Assembly: GCA_951828235.1 (NCBI GenBank) | Contig: OX639965.1 | Span: 124,001 to 188,000, forward strand | Direction of reading: 5' to 3' | DNA length: 64,000 bases | DNA from: an uncultured Gammaproteobacteria bacterium | GTDB taxonomy: Bacteria; Pseudomonadota; Gammaproteobacteria; Steroidobacterales; Foliamicaceae | The notes under the pieces: model-generated | Told to the model about the DNA's origin: nothing | Databases searched by the model: none | The model's input: the letters and a program-made list of their open reading frames with translations, nothing else | Position numbers and translations under genes: made by a program | Part shown: piece after piece, positions 26,717 to 35,990 of the stretch | Layout of the letters: each line of letters opens with the position of its first letter | How positions within the stretch are numbered: position 1 is the stretch's first letter

Positions 26717-27663
26717 GGGGATGTGATATTTTCTGCGGGGCAGGAGGCAGTAGCGCCGGAGCCAGGGCCGCGGGTATCGAGATGGTGGCCGGCATCGACA
26801 TGTGTGCCACTGCGACAGCGACATACGCGGCCAATTTCCCAGATGCCCATGTTGTGACCAGCCGGCTGGAGGAAATCGACATCCGCTCCTTTCAGGAGCA
26901 GGTGGGCCGGATCGATATCCTTCTCGCGTCGCCGGAATGTAGCAATCACACCTGTGCCAAGGGATCTGCGCCAAGGGACGAATCCAGCCGCGCTACGGCT
27001 ATGCATGTCATCGAGTACGCTCGCGCGCTCAAGCCCCGATGGCTGGTTCTCGAAAATGTCATCTACATGCGTCCATGGTCGAGGTATGACGAGTTGAAGC
27101 AACGTCTCCGAGACCTTGGGTTTCACTTGGAACAACATGTAATTGACGCGTCCGACTTCGGCGTCGCGCAGAAACGGCGACGATTGTTTCTCGTGGGCGA
27201 CCGTAAAGGCCCACCAAAGCTGAAGCTTCGCAAACGCCCCGGGCGACGAAAGTCCGCCAAGTCCATAATGGACTCCGCTGGGACGTGGAAGACCACCCCT
27301 CTGTTCAAGGAAACGCGCGCAGGAGCGACCCTTGAGCGGGCCAAACGGGGGTTCGAGGCGCTGGGTGCGCAGACTAGTTTCCTAGTGGTCTACTATGGCA
27401 GCGATGGAAGTGGCGGCTGGCAGCCGCTTAGTCGTCCCCTTCGCACGATAACCACCGTGGATCGATTTGGGCTCGTCGAGCACGACGGCGAGACTTGGAG
27501 ACTACGCATGTTGCAGGTACCGGAACTTAAACGCGCCATGGGTTTTGGCGATGACTTCCAGTTCCCCAAAGGCACGCGCCGTGACAAGATTCGCTTGCTG
27601 GGGAACGGCGTATGCCCGCCCGTGATGGAAAATGTGGTCAGGTCACTGGTATCGGGCGCCTGA
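26713..27663 (+). CDS. DNA (cytosine-5-)methyltransferase
   Basis: A 316-residue enzyme beginning at GTG 26713, overlapping the vsr stop. Motif I DIFCGAGGSSAG, motif IV SPECSNHT with the catalytic Cys, motif VI LENV, motif VIII QKRRR and the C-terminal RLLGNGVCPP are present, with a short target-recognition segment at about 190-260. The motif IV form P-E-C instead of P-P-C is less common but occurs in active enzymes. It methylates C5 of cytosine in an unknown site, and the paired Vsr repairs deamination at that site. No cognate conventional restriction enzyme is adjacent. Confidence 0.92.
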   Translation: MRGCDIFCGAGGSSAGARAAGIEMVAGIDMCATATATYAANFPDAHVVTSRLEEIDIRSFQEQVGRIDILLASPECSNHTCAKGSAPRDESSRATAMHVIEYARALKPRWLVLENVIYMRPWSRYDELKQRLRDLGFHLEQHVIDASDFGVAQKRRRLFLVGDRKGPPKLKLRKRPGRRKSAKSIMDSAGTWKTTPLFKETRAGATLERAKRGFEALGAQTSFLVVYYGSDGSGGWQPLSRPLRTITTVDRFGLVEHDGETWRLRMLQVPELKRAMGFGDDFQFPKGTRRDKIRLLGNGVCPPVMENVVRSLVSGA

Positions 27664-27812
27664 TGACAGTATTGGCGATGCCTCGCCTACACCAGTCGCT
27701 TTTTCTACCTAAAGGAAATTAGGCCGCGGCGGCCACCGTAACTGTCAGTTTCGTGAGTCAAGTCATTCAACCCTTGCTCACGAAGGGGGTAAACGGGCTT
27801 GCCGCCTTCTAA

Positions 27813-28975
27813 GGAAGCTCTGACCAAGTCTGATTCTGCGACAATAGATCCTATTCTGTCTTGTTGAGGTTTGAGGGATGCATCAAGCGAGTTTTGCGGA
27901 GTTGGAGCACGACATGAAGAAGCGCCGGACGCGGCGGGAGCAGTTTCTTGAGAAGATGGATGGTTTGATTCCCTGGTCGCGCCTGGAGGCTCGGATTGAG
28001 CCGTTTTATCCGAAGGCGGGCCGCGGGCGGCGTCCGTATCCATTGAGTTCGATGCTTCGGGTGCATTGCGTGCAGTTGTTTTACAACGTCAGTGATCCGG
28101 GGATGGAGGACTTGCTGTATGAGGTGGAGTCGGTGCGTCGTTTTGCGGGATTGCGTCTGACGGGTTCTTTGCCGGACGAGACGACGATCTTGAACTTTCG
28201 TCATTTGCTGGAGAGGCACGGTCTGGGCGGTGTGCTGTTTGAGGAGATCAACGGTCATCTTCAAGCGCAGGGTCATCGGCTCAAGCGTGGGACGATTGTG
28301 GACGCGAGCATTATTGACGCAGCGAGTTCGACGAAGAACCAGTCGGGGGAGCGGGACCCGGAGATGCGTCAGACGAAGAAGGGCAACCGTTGGTATTTCG
28401 GGATGAAGGCGCACATTGGTGTGGATTCCGAGTCGGGTCTGGCGCACAGCCTGAAGGCGACCTCGGCGAACGTATCGGACGTGGCCACGGCGCCCGCTCT
28501 GCTGCACGGCGGTGAGGAGCGGGTGTGGGGTGACGCCGGTTATCAGGGTGTGGGCAAACGCGAAGAGAACCGGGATAAGGAGGTGGACTGGCGGGTGGCG
28601 ATGAAGCGCGGCCGGCGTCGCCGGCTGGACCCCTCAGGGCCGGAGGAGGCCGCCGAGCACCGCAAGGGGTCGGTGCGTGCCAAGGTGGAGCATCCTTTCT
28701 TGTATGTGAAGCGTCACTTCGGCTACTCGAAGGTGCGTTACCGGGGCCTGGCGAAGAACACGCAGCGCATTGCGCTGCTGCTCGGCTTTACCAATCTGCT
28801 GATCGCGGGCCGGTATGCGGCCGCCTGACATGGGATACGTGCGTCTGCACACCGAGCGGGGCGGCAAGAACCCCGCCTATCAAGCTGATTTCAGACACCG
28901 AAACGGCGCCGGAGCCATGAAAAAACCGCCAACCCGCCTCCCCAAGCAAAATTTGGGGCCTTGTTCAGACCTTCC
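27813..28975 (+). mobile_element. IS5-family insertion sequence, complete
   Basis: An 1163-bp element bounded by imperfect inverted repeats: GGAAGCTCTGACCAAG at the left and GGAAGGTCTGAACAAG as the reverse complement of the right end (14 of 16 match). It is flanked on both sides by the 4-bp repeat CTAA (27809-27812 and 28976-28979), the YTAR-type duplication of IS5. The ends and transposase are intact, so it may be active. Confidence 0.9.
27878..28828 (+). CDS. IS5-family transposase
   Basis: A 316-residue DDE transposase filling most of the IS5 element. The N-terminal helical domain (MKKRRTRREQFLEKMDGLIP) is followed by LPDETTILNFRHLLE, then VDASIIDA (first Asp), GDAGYQG (second Asp) and KVEHPFLYVKRHFGY carrying the catalytic Glu. 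This is the IS5/IS1194-like subgroup layout. The frame is uninterrupted. Confidence 0.95.
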   Translation: MHQASFAELEHDMKKRRTRREQFLEKMDGLIPWSRLEARIEPFYPKAGRGRRPYPLSSMLRVHCVQLFYNVSDPGMEDLLYEVESVRRFAGLRLTGSLPDETTILNFRHLLERHGLGGVLFEEINGHLQAQGHRLKRGTIVDASIIDAASSTKNQSGERDPEMRQTKKGNRWYFGMKAHIGVDSESGLAHSLKATSANVSDVATAPALLHGGEERVWGDAGYQGVGKREENRDKEVDWRVAMKRGRRRRLDPSGPEEAAEHRKGSVRAKVEHPFLYVKRHFGYSKVRYRGLAKNTQRIALLLGFTNLLIAGRYAAA

Positions 28976-29501
28976 CTAATTCATTCCGGGATGGCGAAAC
29001 TGGGCGACGAGCATTTTTTGTAACAGGTATCCTACTTTGCGAGACCAACACCGCAGGAAAATTCAATAGCGCTATGCTAGAAAAATTTGCCTAATACCCG
29101 CATAGCTCGGATGCGGCTGTCAATGCCGAAGTAAATTCCCCAATTGGCCGCTTTCAAATGGAACAGGTGGCTACTTTGCTTTGGAATACGCAAACCAGCT
29201 ACGTGAACGTCCTAGCGTACAAGGGAAACCAAGGAAGACGGCCATCCCGTGGTCTCTATTGTCGGGGCTGACATTGCAAAACTCGTGCGAAGAATCAAGC
29301 TCGACGACTCGCCTACTGCCCGCACTTGGCTCAAGCGGATCTTTTAGCTCGGCAGAAAAACCGCAAACTGTGTGCGGCACCCGATCAAGAGCTGTAATGA
29401 AACAGACTGGCTAATGTCCTGACTGGTTTCTGCATCTCCCCCCGCCTCACAGATGTCCTTATTCGTACGCTGGACTTTCCCCCAATTTTCCGGCGAAATT
29501 C
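28976..29501. other. Gene-poor region with IS-end-like repeats
   Basis: No convincing gene in 526 bases. Two related words, AACAGGTATCCTACTTTG near 29022 and AACAGGTGGCTACTTTG near 29162, lie in the same direction about 140 bp apart. An AAGTAAATTCCCCAATT motif lies between them. These resemble ends of decayed insertion sequences. A plus-strand frame at about 29181-29414 lacks coding character. Confidence 0.4.
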
Positions 29502-30860
29502 TCAATTGTAGGAAATAATGCCCGGACGAAATCCGTGAACGTGCAGACGTGTCCCAATTTCCGAGATTAACGGTTCTCGAAGTCTGTACAAGACTTCAGC
29601 ACCTCGCAGCTGCGCCACCGTCAGCGTCACTGCAAAGTGCCAATTAAAGACCAGTCGAACTGGCTCATTGCCGAGTCTCGTTTCCGGCGACAGATACTTT
29701 GCCCCGTGATCCTTGGGCTTGAACACGCTGAGAAACCTGCTTGGTACCTGCAATGCCAGACAAACACGCCTCATATCGCTACCGTGCTGCTGTGACTGGT
29801 CGCACGCGGCGCGATAGCCGATGAGCACCCATTGACAGGCGGCGAGCAGTTCGTTTCGTTCCTCATTCTTCTGCTGGTCGCTTTCCAATAGCTTGAGGTA
29901 CGTTCCTACCAGTCCGTGATCACCGGTGCCAAATATCGTCTCAAACGCGTCCCCTCCAAGTGTGGGGCTGAGGGTGGAAACGGCACCTCGGTCTCCCGCA
30001 ACAACACCTGAAAGATCCCTGAACGACACTAGCGTACTCGCGTTAAGCGCTGCCTTTTGTTCCGACGTTACCTCGGCAGGCTCATCCAGGTCGGGCAACG
30101 CGCTCATCCAACGATCTATTGCCTGAGCACGACGGCTCGCTGTCGCATTAATAAGCTGATCCAGCAATATGGGACCTAGGCCCTCGTTAATTGCATAGAC
30201 TCTATCCGCTTCAACGTTGTCTTTTCCTACAGCGGCTTGCGCCACGGCAAGCAGGATGTTTTCCAATTCCGGACCAGACTCTCCCAGAAAACATGCCTCT
30301 CTTTGAACGAGATCAACAAGCGATTCGATCACATCGCCTGCCGCTGCCCGTGCAGTATCCTCCCAGTTCAATAATGCGGAAACCTGTGGAGATTCGTTGA
30401 CGATCTCCTGTATCCGCGTCGTCAATTCCTCGAAGTGGTCTTCGGAAATGTCGTCCTTCTCAGCGCCGCCTAAAATGAACGGAGTCTTGTCCAAAAAAGC
30501 TGAGGTCGCAGGGGGTGGTATGTCCGGGTATTGAGAAGAAACGTGCCGAAGAAAACCTTCATGCTCATCCCCGTGCGATGACCAGATGATCAGCACGTAT
30601 GGTCCGTTTCCCGGTCGAATAACAGCTTCTAGAACACCTGCCGCTATGTCATACAACATCGGACCGCGCGGAGTTCCAGGTACGTAGTGCAGATCGAAAA
30701 ACAGCAGTCGAACTGCATTTAGCTCTCTCCCGATGTTCAATTCTCCGTCTTCAAAAGGCAGAGCTAGAGAGGCTGCGCCCATTTTTTGAATGCACCGGTC
30801 AATGGCACCCAGGTGTTGCTCGTTATCGTCTGTTACCACAATCGAGGGTTGCGGGATCAT
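29502..30860 (-). CDS. Receiver-domain protein paired with dual-GHKL kinase
   Basis: From the ATG at 30860 this is 452 residues. The first about 125 form a CheY-like receiver: VVTDDNE (acidic pair), LLFFDLHYV with the candidate phospho-Asp, and VLIIWSSHG (Ser/Thr position). The remaining about 320 residues are helical and match no output domain I recognise. No DNA-binding domain is visible, so the output may be protein-level rather than transcriptional. The ATG overlaps the kinase stop (ATGA), indicating translational coupling. It is probably the phosphorylated effector of that kinase. Confidence 0.75.
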   Translation of the reverse strand: MIPQPSIVVTDDNEQHLGAIDRCIQKMGAASLALPFEDGELNIGRELNAVRLLFFDLHYVPGTPRGPMLYDIAAGVLEAVIRPGNGPYVLIIWSSHGDEHEGFLRHVSSQYPDIPPPATSAFLDKTPFILGGAEKDDISEDHFEELTTRIQEIVNESPQVSALLNWEDTARAAAGDVIESLVDLVQREACFLGESGPELENILLAVAQAAVGKDNVEADRVYAINEGLGPILLDQLINATASRRAQAIDRWMSALPDLDEPAEVTSEQKAALNASTLVSFRDLSGVVAGDRGAVSTLSPTLGGDAFETIFGTGDHGLVGTYLKLLESDQQKNEERNELLAACQWVLIGYRAACDQSQQHGSDMRRVCLALQVPSRFLSVFKPKDHGAKYLSPETRLGNEPVRLVFNWHFAVTLTVAQLRGAEVLYRLREPLISEIGTRLHVHGFRPGIISYN

Positions 30861-32989
30861 TTCCTTTCCTCCCTGAAAACCATAGCGACTACAGCACCGT
30901 CGGCCCATTCCGGCACGTCAACATCCCGCCTGTCTGGAAACTCCACCGACCCTTTGCAGAGCTGCATTGCGATTGACGCGTAGTACAGACCGAGACCTGA
31001 GCCACCCGGCTTCTTGTGAACAAACGGTTGACTCAGCTCGTACGGATCCGCGTTGAATCCCGGTCCGTTATCTGCAACGAGCAACGCTGGCCCGCTTTCA
31101 AAATCGTCCGAGATCCCTATGAAGAGCCGCCGCCTGGGATCTTCATCGTCATCCGGAAACCGCACTCGAAGCCAGTAGAGGGCATTGTCAACAAGATTGG
31201 TCAGCGTGCCCAGCAGCAGGTCGAACGCACCGTATACCACCAGCTCCGAATTCTCCTCAGGGAGTCTGTACTGCACCTGCACCTGGTGGCGCTCGAACCG
31301 ACGCCCGCATATGGCGCGTCTCGCCATACGCCTCACCAGTTGCCGCACAGCAGTTGTCCTTGAGCCTCCCCGCTGAAGTAATCCGGAAATTGTCTCGAAT
31401 GCTCTCACCAACTCCCTTGCGTTCCTGGCCAACTCAGCGGCATCCACTCCTGCCCTTATTGCGTCATAGAGCGCCTGAACTCCTCTCCTTACCTCATGGA
31501 TGACCAGCGAAAGATTGATTCCAGCCATGCCTGCGCGCAGAAGTATGTCCTTCATCTCCTCGTAGTCGCTCTCAACCTTATCCAACAGCGGGATCAACTC
31601 CTCCGCCTGACCTGTGTCAATTATTTTCCTTCGAAGCTCTGCCAAAGGCTTTTCGACGGGGACATCGAAAATTTCCTTTTGCTGATCGATCAGTATCTTC
31701 AGTCTGCGCTTGTCTCCGACCCGCTCCATCTCGAACTTTTCAACGATCGCGAGCACTGTCTTCCGAAATTTCTCAAAAGTCTCGTTTTCTTGAAATCCCT
31801 CTCGATTCGTCTTTTCTGTCAACCCCGTACTGCCTTCCAATGACAATTGAACTCCGCCCAGCACAATATTCCTACTCAATCTCTCCGTCGGCCTCTGAAC
31901 ACGTCGCAGATCCAGTGAAAGCCAGTCGTCGCCCGGCTCTCCATAGCTGTAGACGCGAATACCATCCCTGTAGACCCTGATCCCGGCCTGATTGCCCAGA
32001 AAATTCCTTAGATTGCGAACCTGAGGGTAGAGGTTAAGTATCTTCCTCTCGCCGTCATAGGCAACAAACTCTCCAGAGACCGAGCCTATTCCCTCAAGCA
32101 GGTCCGCATCATGAGTGACTTTTCTCTCTGTCTCATGGGGAAGAAGCAGTCGACCGTCGCGTGCTCCTTCCATCCTGCCCTCCATTTGCTTATTCAGGGA
32201 AGGCGGGGGTATGAAAGAATAGTTCCAGGAAAAAACCCCCGCGTTGAGCTCAAAACTGAACCGCCAGGGAGCGAATTCCATTAGGTCCGATGCAGAGGGT
32301 ATGTCTTCCAACCAATCCTCATGTTCAGGGACCTCCAAGACCGTTACAAAGTGTCCTTCTTCCTCAAAGGGCGAGCATATCCCGGTAACGGCGCGGCAGA
32401 GATTTCGGATGTCCCCCCGCGACCACTCTAGTTTTCTCAGGCCCGAGATCCTGATCAGCGTCCCTGTTTGATCATCCCCGAAGACAGTTGGCTTCTTGTT
32501 CTGATTGATATCGACCTGGGTCTCCGCAAGATACTCGGAACTCATGAGTTCATCCCAGTTCTGAACTACACGGCACTCGGCGTGTCCCTCTCGCCGCGTA
32601 ATGACCTCAATTTTTCGGCCCAGCTTGTAGCATGCAATGCGGCCGACGCCTTTTTCTCCCAGAGGCAGCCGGCCAAATCTTGGCGTGCGGTGTCCGGCCT
32701 CCCGCTGCTTCTTTCGATGATCACTTCCGATTTCAAGCCACTTTGTCGCGATTGTCTCAACATCCATGCCTTCGCCGTCATCCTGAACACAGATCGTAGG
32801 ATCCACGTCCAGCAAACCCGTAATGCTTACCTTCGCCACAGACGCGTCAGCGTCATAGGCGTTCTTCACTAGTTCAAATATCGCCAAGTGATCCTTCCCA
32901 ATTAGCTGGTCACCCAGCAAGGAAAGAATCCTTGATTTGGCCCTGAAGGGAACACTCCTAGTGACGGTTTGTGAGTCTAGCTCGCCCAT
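30857..32989 (-). CDS. Dual-GHKL ATPase sensor histidine kinase-like protein
   Basis: A 710-residue protein with two GHKL ATPase domains and no membrane segment. The N-terminal one looks Hsp90/MutL-like: IFELVKNAYDADA (about 38-50), CVQDDGEGMD (about 72-80) and GEKGVGRIACYKLGR (about 113-127). A middle region is followed by a DHp-like helix LSLVIHEVRRGVQAL, with the candidate phospho-His near 493. The C-terminal histidine-kinase domain has LTNLVDNALYWL (about 595), VADNGPGF (about 637) and GGSGLGLYYA (about 665). Bacterial Hsp90-like plus kinase fusions of this form occur near defence genes. The signal sensed is unknown. It is coupled to the receiver gene downstream. Confidence 0.8.
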   Translation of the reverse strand: MGELDSQTVTRSVPFRAKSRILSLLGDQLIGKDHLAIFELVKNAYDADASVAKVSITGLLDVDPTICVQDDGEGMDVETIATKWLEIGSDHRKKQREAGHRTPRFGRLPLGEKGVGRIACYKLGRKIEVITRREGHAECRVVQNWDELMSSEYLAETQVDINQNKKPTVFGDDQTGTLIRISGLRKLEWSRGDIRNLCRAVTGICSPFEEEGHFVTVLEVPEHEDWLEDIPSASDLMEFAPWRFSFELNAGVFSWNYSFIPPPSLNKQMEGRMEGARDGRLLLPHETERKVTHDADLLEGIGSVSGEFVAYDGERKILNLYPQVRNLRNFLGNQAGIRVYRDGIRVYSYGEPGDDWLSLDLRRVQRPTERLSRNIVLGGVQLSLEGSTGLTEKTNREGFQENETFEKFRKTVLAIVEKFEMERVGDKRRLKILIDQQKEIFDVPVEKPLAELRRKIIDTGQAEELIPLLDKVESDYEEMKDILLRAGMAGINLSLVIHEVRRGVQALYDAIRAGVDAAELARNARELVRAFETISGLLQRGGSRTTAVRQLVRRMARRAICGRRFERHQVQVQYRLPEENSELVVYGAFDLLLGTLTNLVDNALYWLRVRFPDDDEDPRRRLFIGISDDFESGPALLVADNGPGFNADPYELSQPFVHKKPGGSGLGLYYASIAMQLCKGSVEFPDRRDVDVPEWADGAVVAMVFREERK

Positions 32990-33078
32990 TGGCAGTTCAA
33001 CTTCCCAGGCACGAAGACAAGCACTCGGCTCGCAGGCTGCAGCGGCCCATTAAGCGACACGACCGGTCGGTAGCAAGT

Positions 33079-33285
33079 CTAGCCAGGATATCCCCGTTTC
33101 TTACCGCAACCGGACCCGGTGCCCCCCGGCGCAGCCTTCGCCTGCAGCGCCAGCCATTTGCCGGACCCTTTCTCACCGAGAGCTTCATCCACCGACCTCC
33201 GCAACGCGTTCAGCATTCTGACCTGTCCCGTGGTCGGTCTCGTCTTATCGATTCCCACGTTTGCCACCCTCCGTGTCTCGCCCAC
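33079..33285 (-). CDS. Possible small protein upstream of dual-GHKL kinase
   Basis: A GTG-started frame of 68 residues with balanced composition (TTGQVRMLNALRRSVDEAL). It lies 89 bp upstream of the kinase start on the same strand. No family is recognised and no clear ribosome site is seen. It could be a small member of the same operon or chance. The remaining sequence between 32990 and 33465 holds nothing else I can support. Confidence 0.25.
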   Translation of the reverse strand: MGETRRVANVGIDKTRPTTGQVRMLNALRRSVDEALGEKGSGKWLALQAKAAPGGTGSGCGKKRGYPG

Positions 33286-33465
33286 GGGGATGAATTGCTG
33301 CGTTAATGATACCCGGTCGGACCAGCGCTACTGATTCACTTCCGGCCGAAGTCGTTGGCAAAAGCCATTGTGAATCAGAACCCGGCTCAATCTAGCAACT
33401 TTGTGCAGGAACTCCGGTGCCCCGAGCAGTACGTGCTCTCAACGCACAACCCTTGTGTTTCGTCA

Positions 33466-33859
33466 TGCCGGGTACGATGCCAAGGTAAAGAATCACCGGG
33501 CTTCGGTCTTCGTATGCCGCCCGAAGCCATTGGTTGTCGGCGGCGTTCGGGTCATTCCACATAAAGACATAGTCGATCGCGTCGTCGCCTTCGAAAATCT
33601 GGCGGTGGACTTCTCGCTGATGGTCGTGCCAGACCTTACCGCCCGGGCGAGGAAACACAGTCCTGCTCGAGAGCAACTAACGCACGCTCCTCGGCTTGAA
33701 GATCCCGCGCTGCGGGTTCACGAGGGGGACGCGCTGGTTGTTGAATTCGAACCCGGAGCGCAACTCCTTTTGCGTGAGGTGGTCATGCATTTTGCTCAGG
33801 AGCCTGACGCGCTCAAAGGCGGCGAGGCGCATCAGGATGTCGGTGTCGCTGGAGCTCAC
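33466..33859 (-). pseudogene. HNH restriction endonuclease (COG3440-like), 5' part, broken
   Basis: Reading from GTG 33859, the frame gives MSSSDTDILMRLAAFERVRL and a family-typical LVNPQRGIFKP, then an in-frame TAG at 33677-33679. It continues without shift into RTVFPRPGGKVWHDHQREVH, GDDAIDYVFMWNDP and VILYLGIVPG, where similarity ends near 33466. The family is a predicted HNH-type restriction endonuclease whose N-terminal half recognises DNA. Both the nonsense codon and the loss of the HNH half make it non-functional. An HNH-containing fragment of the same family lies at 52019-52264. Confidence 0.75.
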
Positions 33860-33924
33860 GCGGTGATTTTGAATTCGGCGGAGGATTCCTGACCGCGAGC
33901 ATACAGGCACCGACAGATTCTGGC

Positions 33925-34116
33925 TTGTCCAGAAGAAAAATGCCCGCGTTTCGCCACAAAACTTGTATCGCTTGGGACGATCGCCTGGCCGAGTTCCGCA
34001 GGCCTGTCGAGTGCGACGAAACCTGCGTCGGGGGACAGGAGGCCAAAAAGGGCGCGCCGATGGCGCCAGCACGATCGCCACACCGTAATGCCCGACCCAA
34101 TTGCGTAAACCGCTGA
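33925..34116 (+). pseudogene. IS1595-like transposase fragment
   Basis: The plus strand contains DDRLAEFRRPVECDETCVGG followed by QEAKK, resembling the conserved EFxGPVExDETYxGGKExNK block around the first catalytic acidic residues of IS1595/ISXO2 transposases. Only this short stretch remains, with no ends recognised. Confidence 0.5.
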
Positions 34117-34200
34117 AGTCTGCCGCCTGTTCCATTTGAAGCCTGCCACGGACCGGAGCAAAGCTGCCACCGTCGGTTGCATAGCGACGCGGGTTTTGCA

Positions 34201-34440
34201 TTATGGCCCGGAACGGTCGTGATTCGTCAACCGGGATTGTCGTTTTCGCATGGGTTCTCCTTTCATGTTGATCGGGTAGGCGTTGTGGATCAGCCGGTCC
34301 AGTATGGCGTCGGCCAGGGTGGGATCGCCGATGGCAGTGTGCCATTGGTCGATGGGTAGTTGGCTGGCGCCGATGGTGGCACGCCGACCGTGGCGGTCTT
34401 CGAGCACTTCGAGCAGGTCGCCTCGCGCATACGTGGTCAT
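34201..34440 (-). pseudogene. istB: IstB fragment (IS21 helper ATPase C-terminus)
   Basis: The minus strand reads [20 protein letters not shown], then [20 protein letters not shown] and [20 protein letters not shown], the C-terminal end of IstB. The AAA+ core upstream is missing. The break is near 34430, only about 65 bp from the target duplication of the adjacent IS1202-like element. No istA is nearby, so this is a dead IS21 remnant. Confidence 0.85.
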
Positions 34441-34510
34441 TGTTGTACGGGCCGACGTAGTCCGGGTTAAACGAAATGGAGAAGTCCGCGCCCATTCGGG
34501 GCCAAAGGCA

Positions 34511-35903
34511 TGTTGGCAACAAATAGAAATGTCCGGTTTTAGAACAAATAAACTGTCCGGTTTGGGGGCGGCGCTCCACAGCGCCTGAAGGACGGAGTCC
34601 GAAAGGCGCTGTGGAGCGCCGGGCGGGCCTTCGCCCGCTACGCCGCGGCGCGCCATTCATCCTTCAGCTCCTCGCCGTTTTCCGCATACCGGGCCAGGCG
34701 CCGGGGGCCATGGCTGATCGTGAGGGTCCCGTCCATGTGCCGGCGCAGCTTGACCTTGGCCTTGATGTAATGGCAACGGTGCCGATCGGCAGGGATCTGT
34801 AAGGTCAGGCCGTCAAAGCGCACGCAGTTGTCGCGGCGAACCACCCGCTCGTATTCCTGGCACAGCATGTCATCGAGCACGCCCGGATCGCGAAGCGCGA
34901 CAAACGCCGAGCCGGCATCTTTGGGCGGCTGCATGAACTCCTCATTGAAGGCCGGGCGGTAGACCTCTTCGATATACCGGTTGGCCTCGGCCATCGTCGT
35001 GATCGACAAAGCGGCCAGCTCCTTGGGCAAGCGCCCCTGATGGGTGCGAAAGGCGCGTTCCGAACGCCCCCGGGCCTCGGGCGAATACGCCGGGATCATC
35101 TCCACGCCCAGCTGCTGCATCGCCCGTCTGAACTGGGTGAGGTGGGCCTTGTCCACCTGGCCGCCGGCTTCGGGCGTGTTCCAGTAGTGCGAGGCCCGGT
35201 CCGTATACAACGAACAAAATAGACCGCGAGACTCGATCACGTCCCGAACGCCGACGAAACTGCTCATCGTGCCTTCCTCCTCGCACAAGAACATCGAGTA
35301 GTGCTCAGAAGTGGCGTCGTCCATCGTCACAATCAGGTCCCATTCCTGGCCCTGAACCCACTCATGCGAGCTGCCGTCCTGATGCAGCATCATCCCCGGC
35401 CAGGGCGCCCGCTCACGACGCTTGCGGTGCGCGCCCTTGCGCGGGGACTTGGCCACCGCGCCGGCCGCCTGAAGATGCGTGCGAACCCAGTTGTAGCTGC
35501 GCGTCCCCCCATCGCGGCGATACCAGGCGTAATAGTGCTTCACGCTCCAGCCCTCGTGGCGCCGGCGATACCGGTCCACCATCCGTAAGACCTCGTCCAC
35601 CGGCGCCCGACGATGCGAAATCTGACTCATGCGCTTGTCCAGCAAACCGTCCAGTCCCTCGGACTCATAGCGGTGGATATAGCGCCGAAAGGTCCGCGTG
35701 CATACCCCCAGTAACTCCGCCGCCTGAACCTGCGTCAAACGCCGCTCTCCCCATCCCGAATAGGCTTCTTCAAATCGCATCCGTCGTGTCTCCTGTAACC
35801 ATTGGGTCCGTCTCATCCACCGCCACCTTCCGTCCAAAAAGGTCGACAGCAAAACCGGACAGATCATTTGTTACAAGGGCGGACAGTCTATTTGTTCCTA
35901 ACA
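34511..35903 (-). mobile_element. IS1202-like (ISNCY) insertion sequence, complete
   Basis: A 1393-bp element. The left end reads TGTTGGCAACAAATAGAAA and the right end, in reverse complement, TGTTAGGAACAAATAGAC. Each is followed by a second internal AACAAAT...TGTCCGGTTT repeat. It is flanked by a perfect 17-bp direct repeat, attcggggccaaaggca, at 34494-34510 and 35904-35920. Unusually long target duplications are a known trait of this family. The intact flanks indicate a fairly recent insertion. Confidence 0.88.
34638..35816 (-). CDS. IS1202-like (ISNCY) transposase
   Basis: A 392-residue DDE transposase from the ATG at 35816. An in-frame ATG at 35867 would add 17 residues. An N-terminal HTH ([20 protein letters not shown]) is followed by an rve-type core with [15 protein letters not shown] (first Asp), [13 protein letters not shown] (second Asp) and [13 protein letters not shown] (Glu). 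The C-terminus carries the family's beta-rich [18 protein letters not shown] segment. It is uninterrupted and probably active. Confidence 0.92.
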   Translation of the reverse strand: MRRTQWLQETRRMRFEEAYSGWGERRLTQVQAAELLGVCTRTFRRYIHRYESEGLDGLLDKRMSQISHRRAPVDEVLRMVDRYRRRHEGWSVKHYYAWYRRDGGTRSYNWVRTHLQAAGAVAKSPRKGAHRKRRERAPWPGMMLHQDGSSHEWVQGQEWDLIVTMDDATSEHYSMFLCEEEGTMSSFVGVRDVIESRGLFCSLYTDRASHYWNTPEAGGQVDKAHLTQFRRAMQQLGVEMIPAYSPEARGRSERAFRTHQGRLPKELAALSITTMAEANRYIEEVYRPAFNEEFMQPPKDAGSAFVALRDPGVLDDMLCQEYERVVRRDNCVRFDGLTLQIPADRHRCHYIKAKVKLRRHMDGTLTISHGPRRLARYAENGEELKDEWRAAA

Positions 35904-35990
35904 ATTCGGGGCCAAAGGCATTGATACATTTTGCGGCGAAAGAGCATAATGTCTTAGACTGAGCCGACCTGAGCTTGGGACGAATTTACC

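Noticed and set aside
15258..27663. Interpreting the defence island as DISARM because of the helicase and two methyltransferases
   Set aside because: No DUF1998-type protein or phospholipase-D nuclease is present, and the methyltransferases lie in separate transcription units with other obvious partners.
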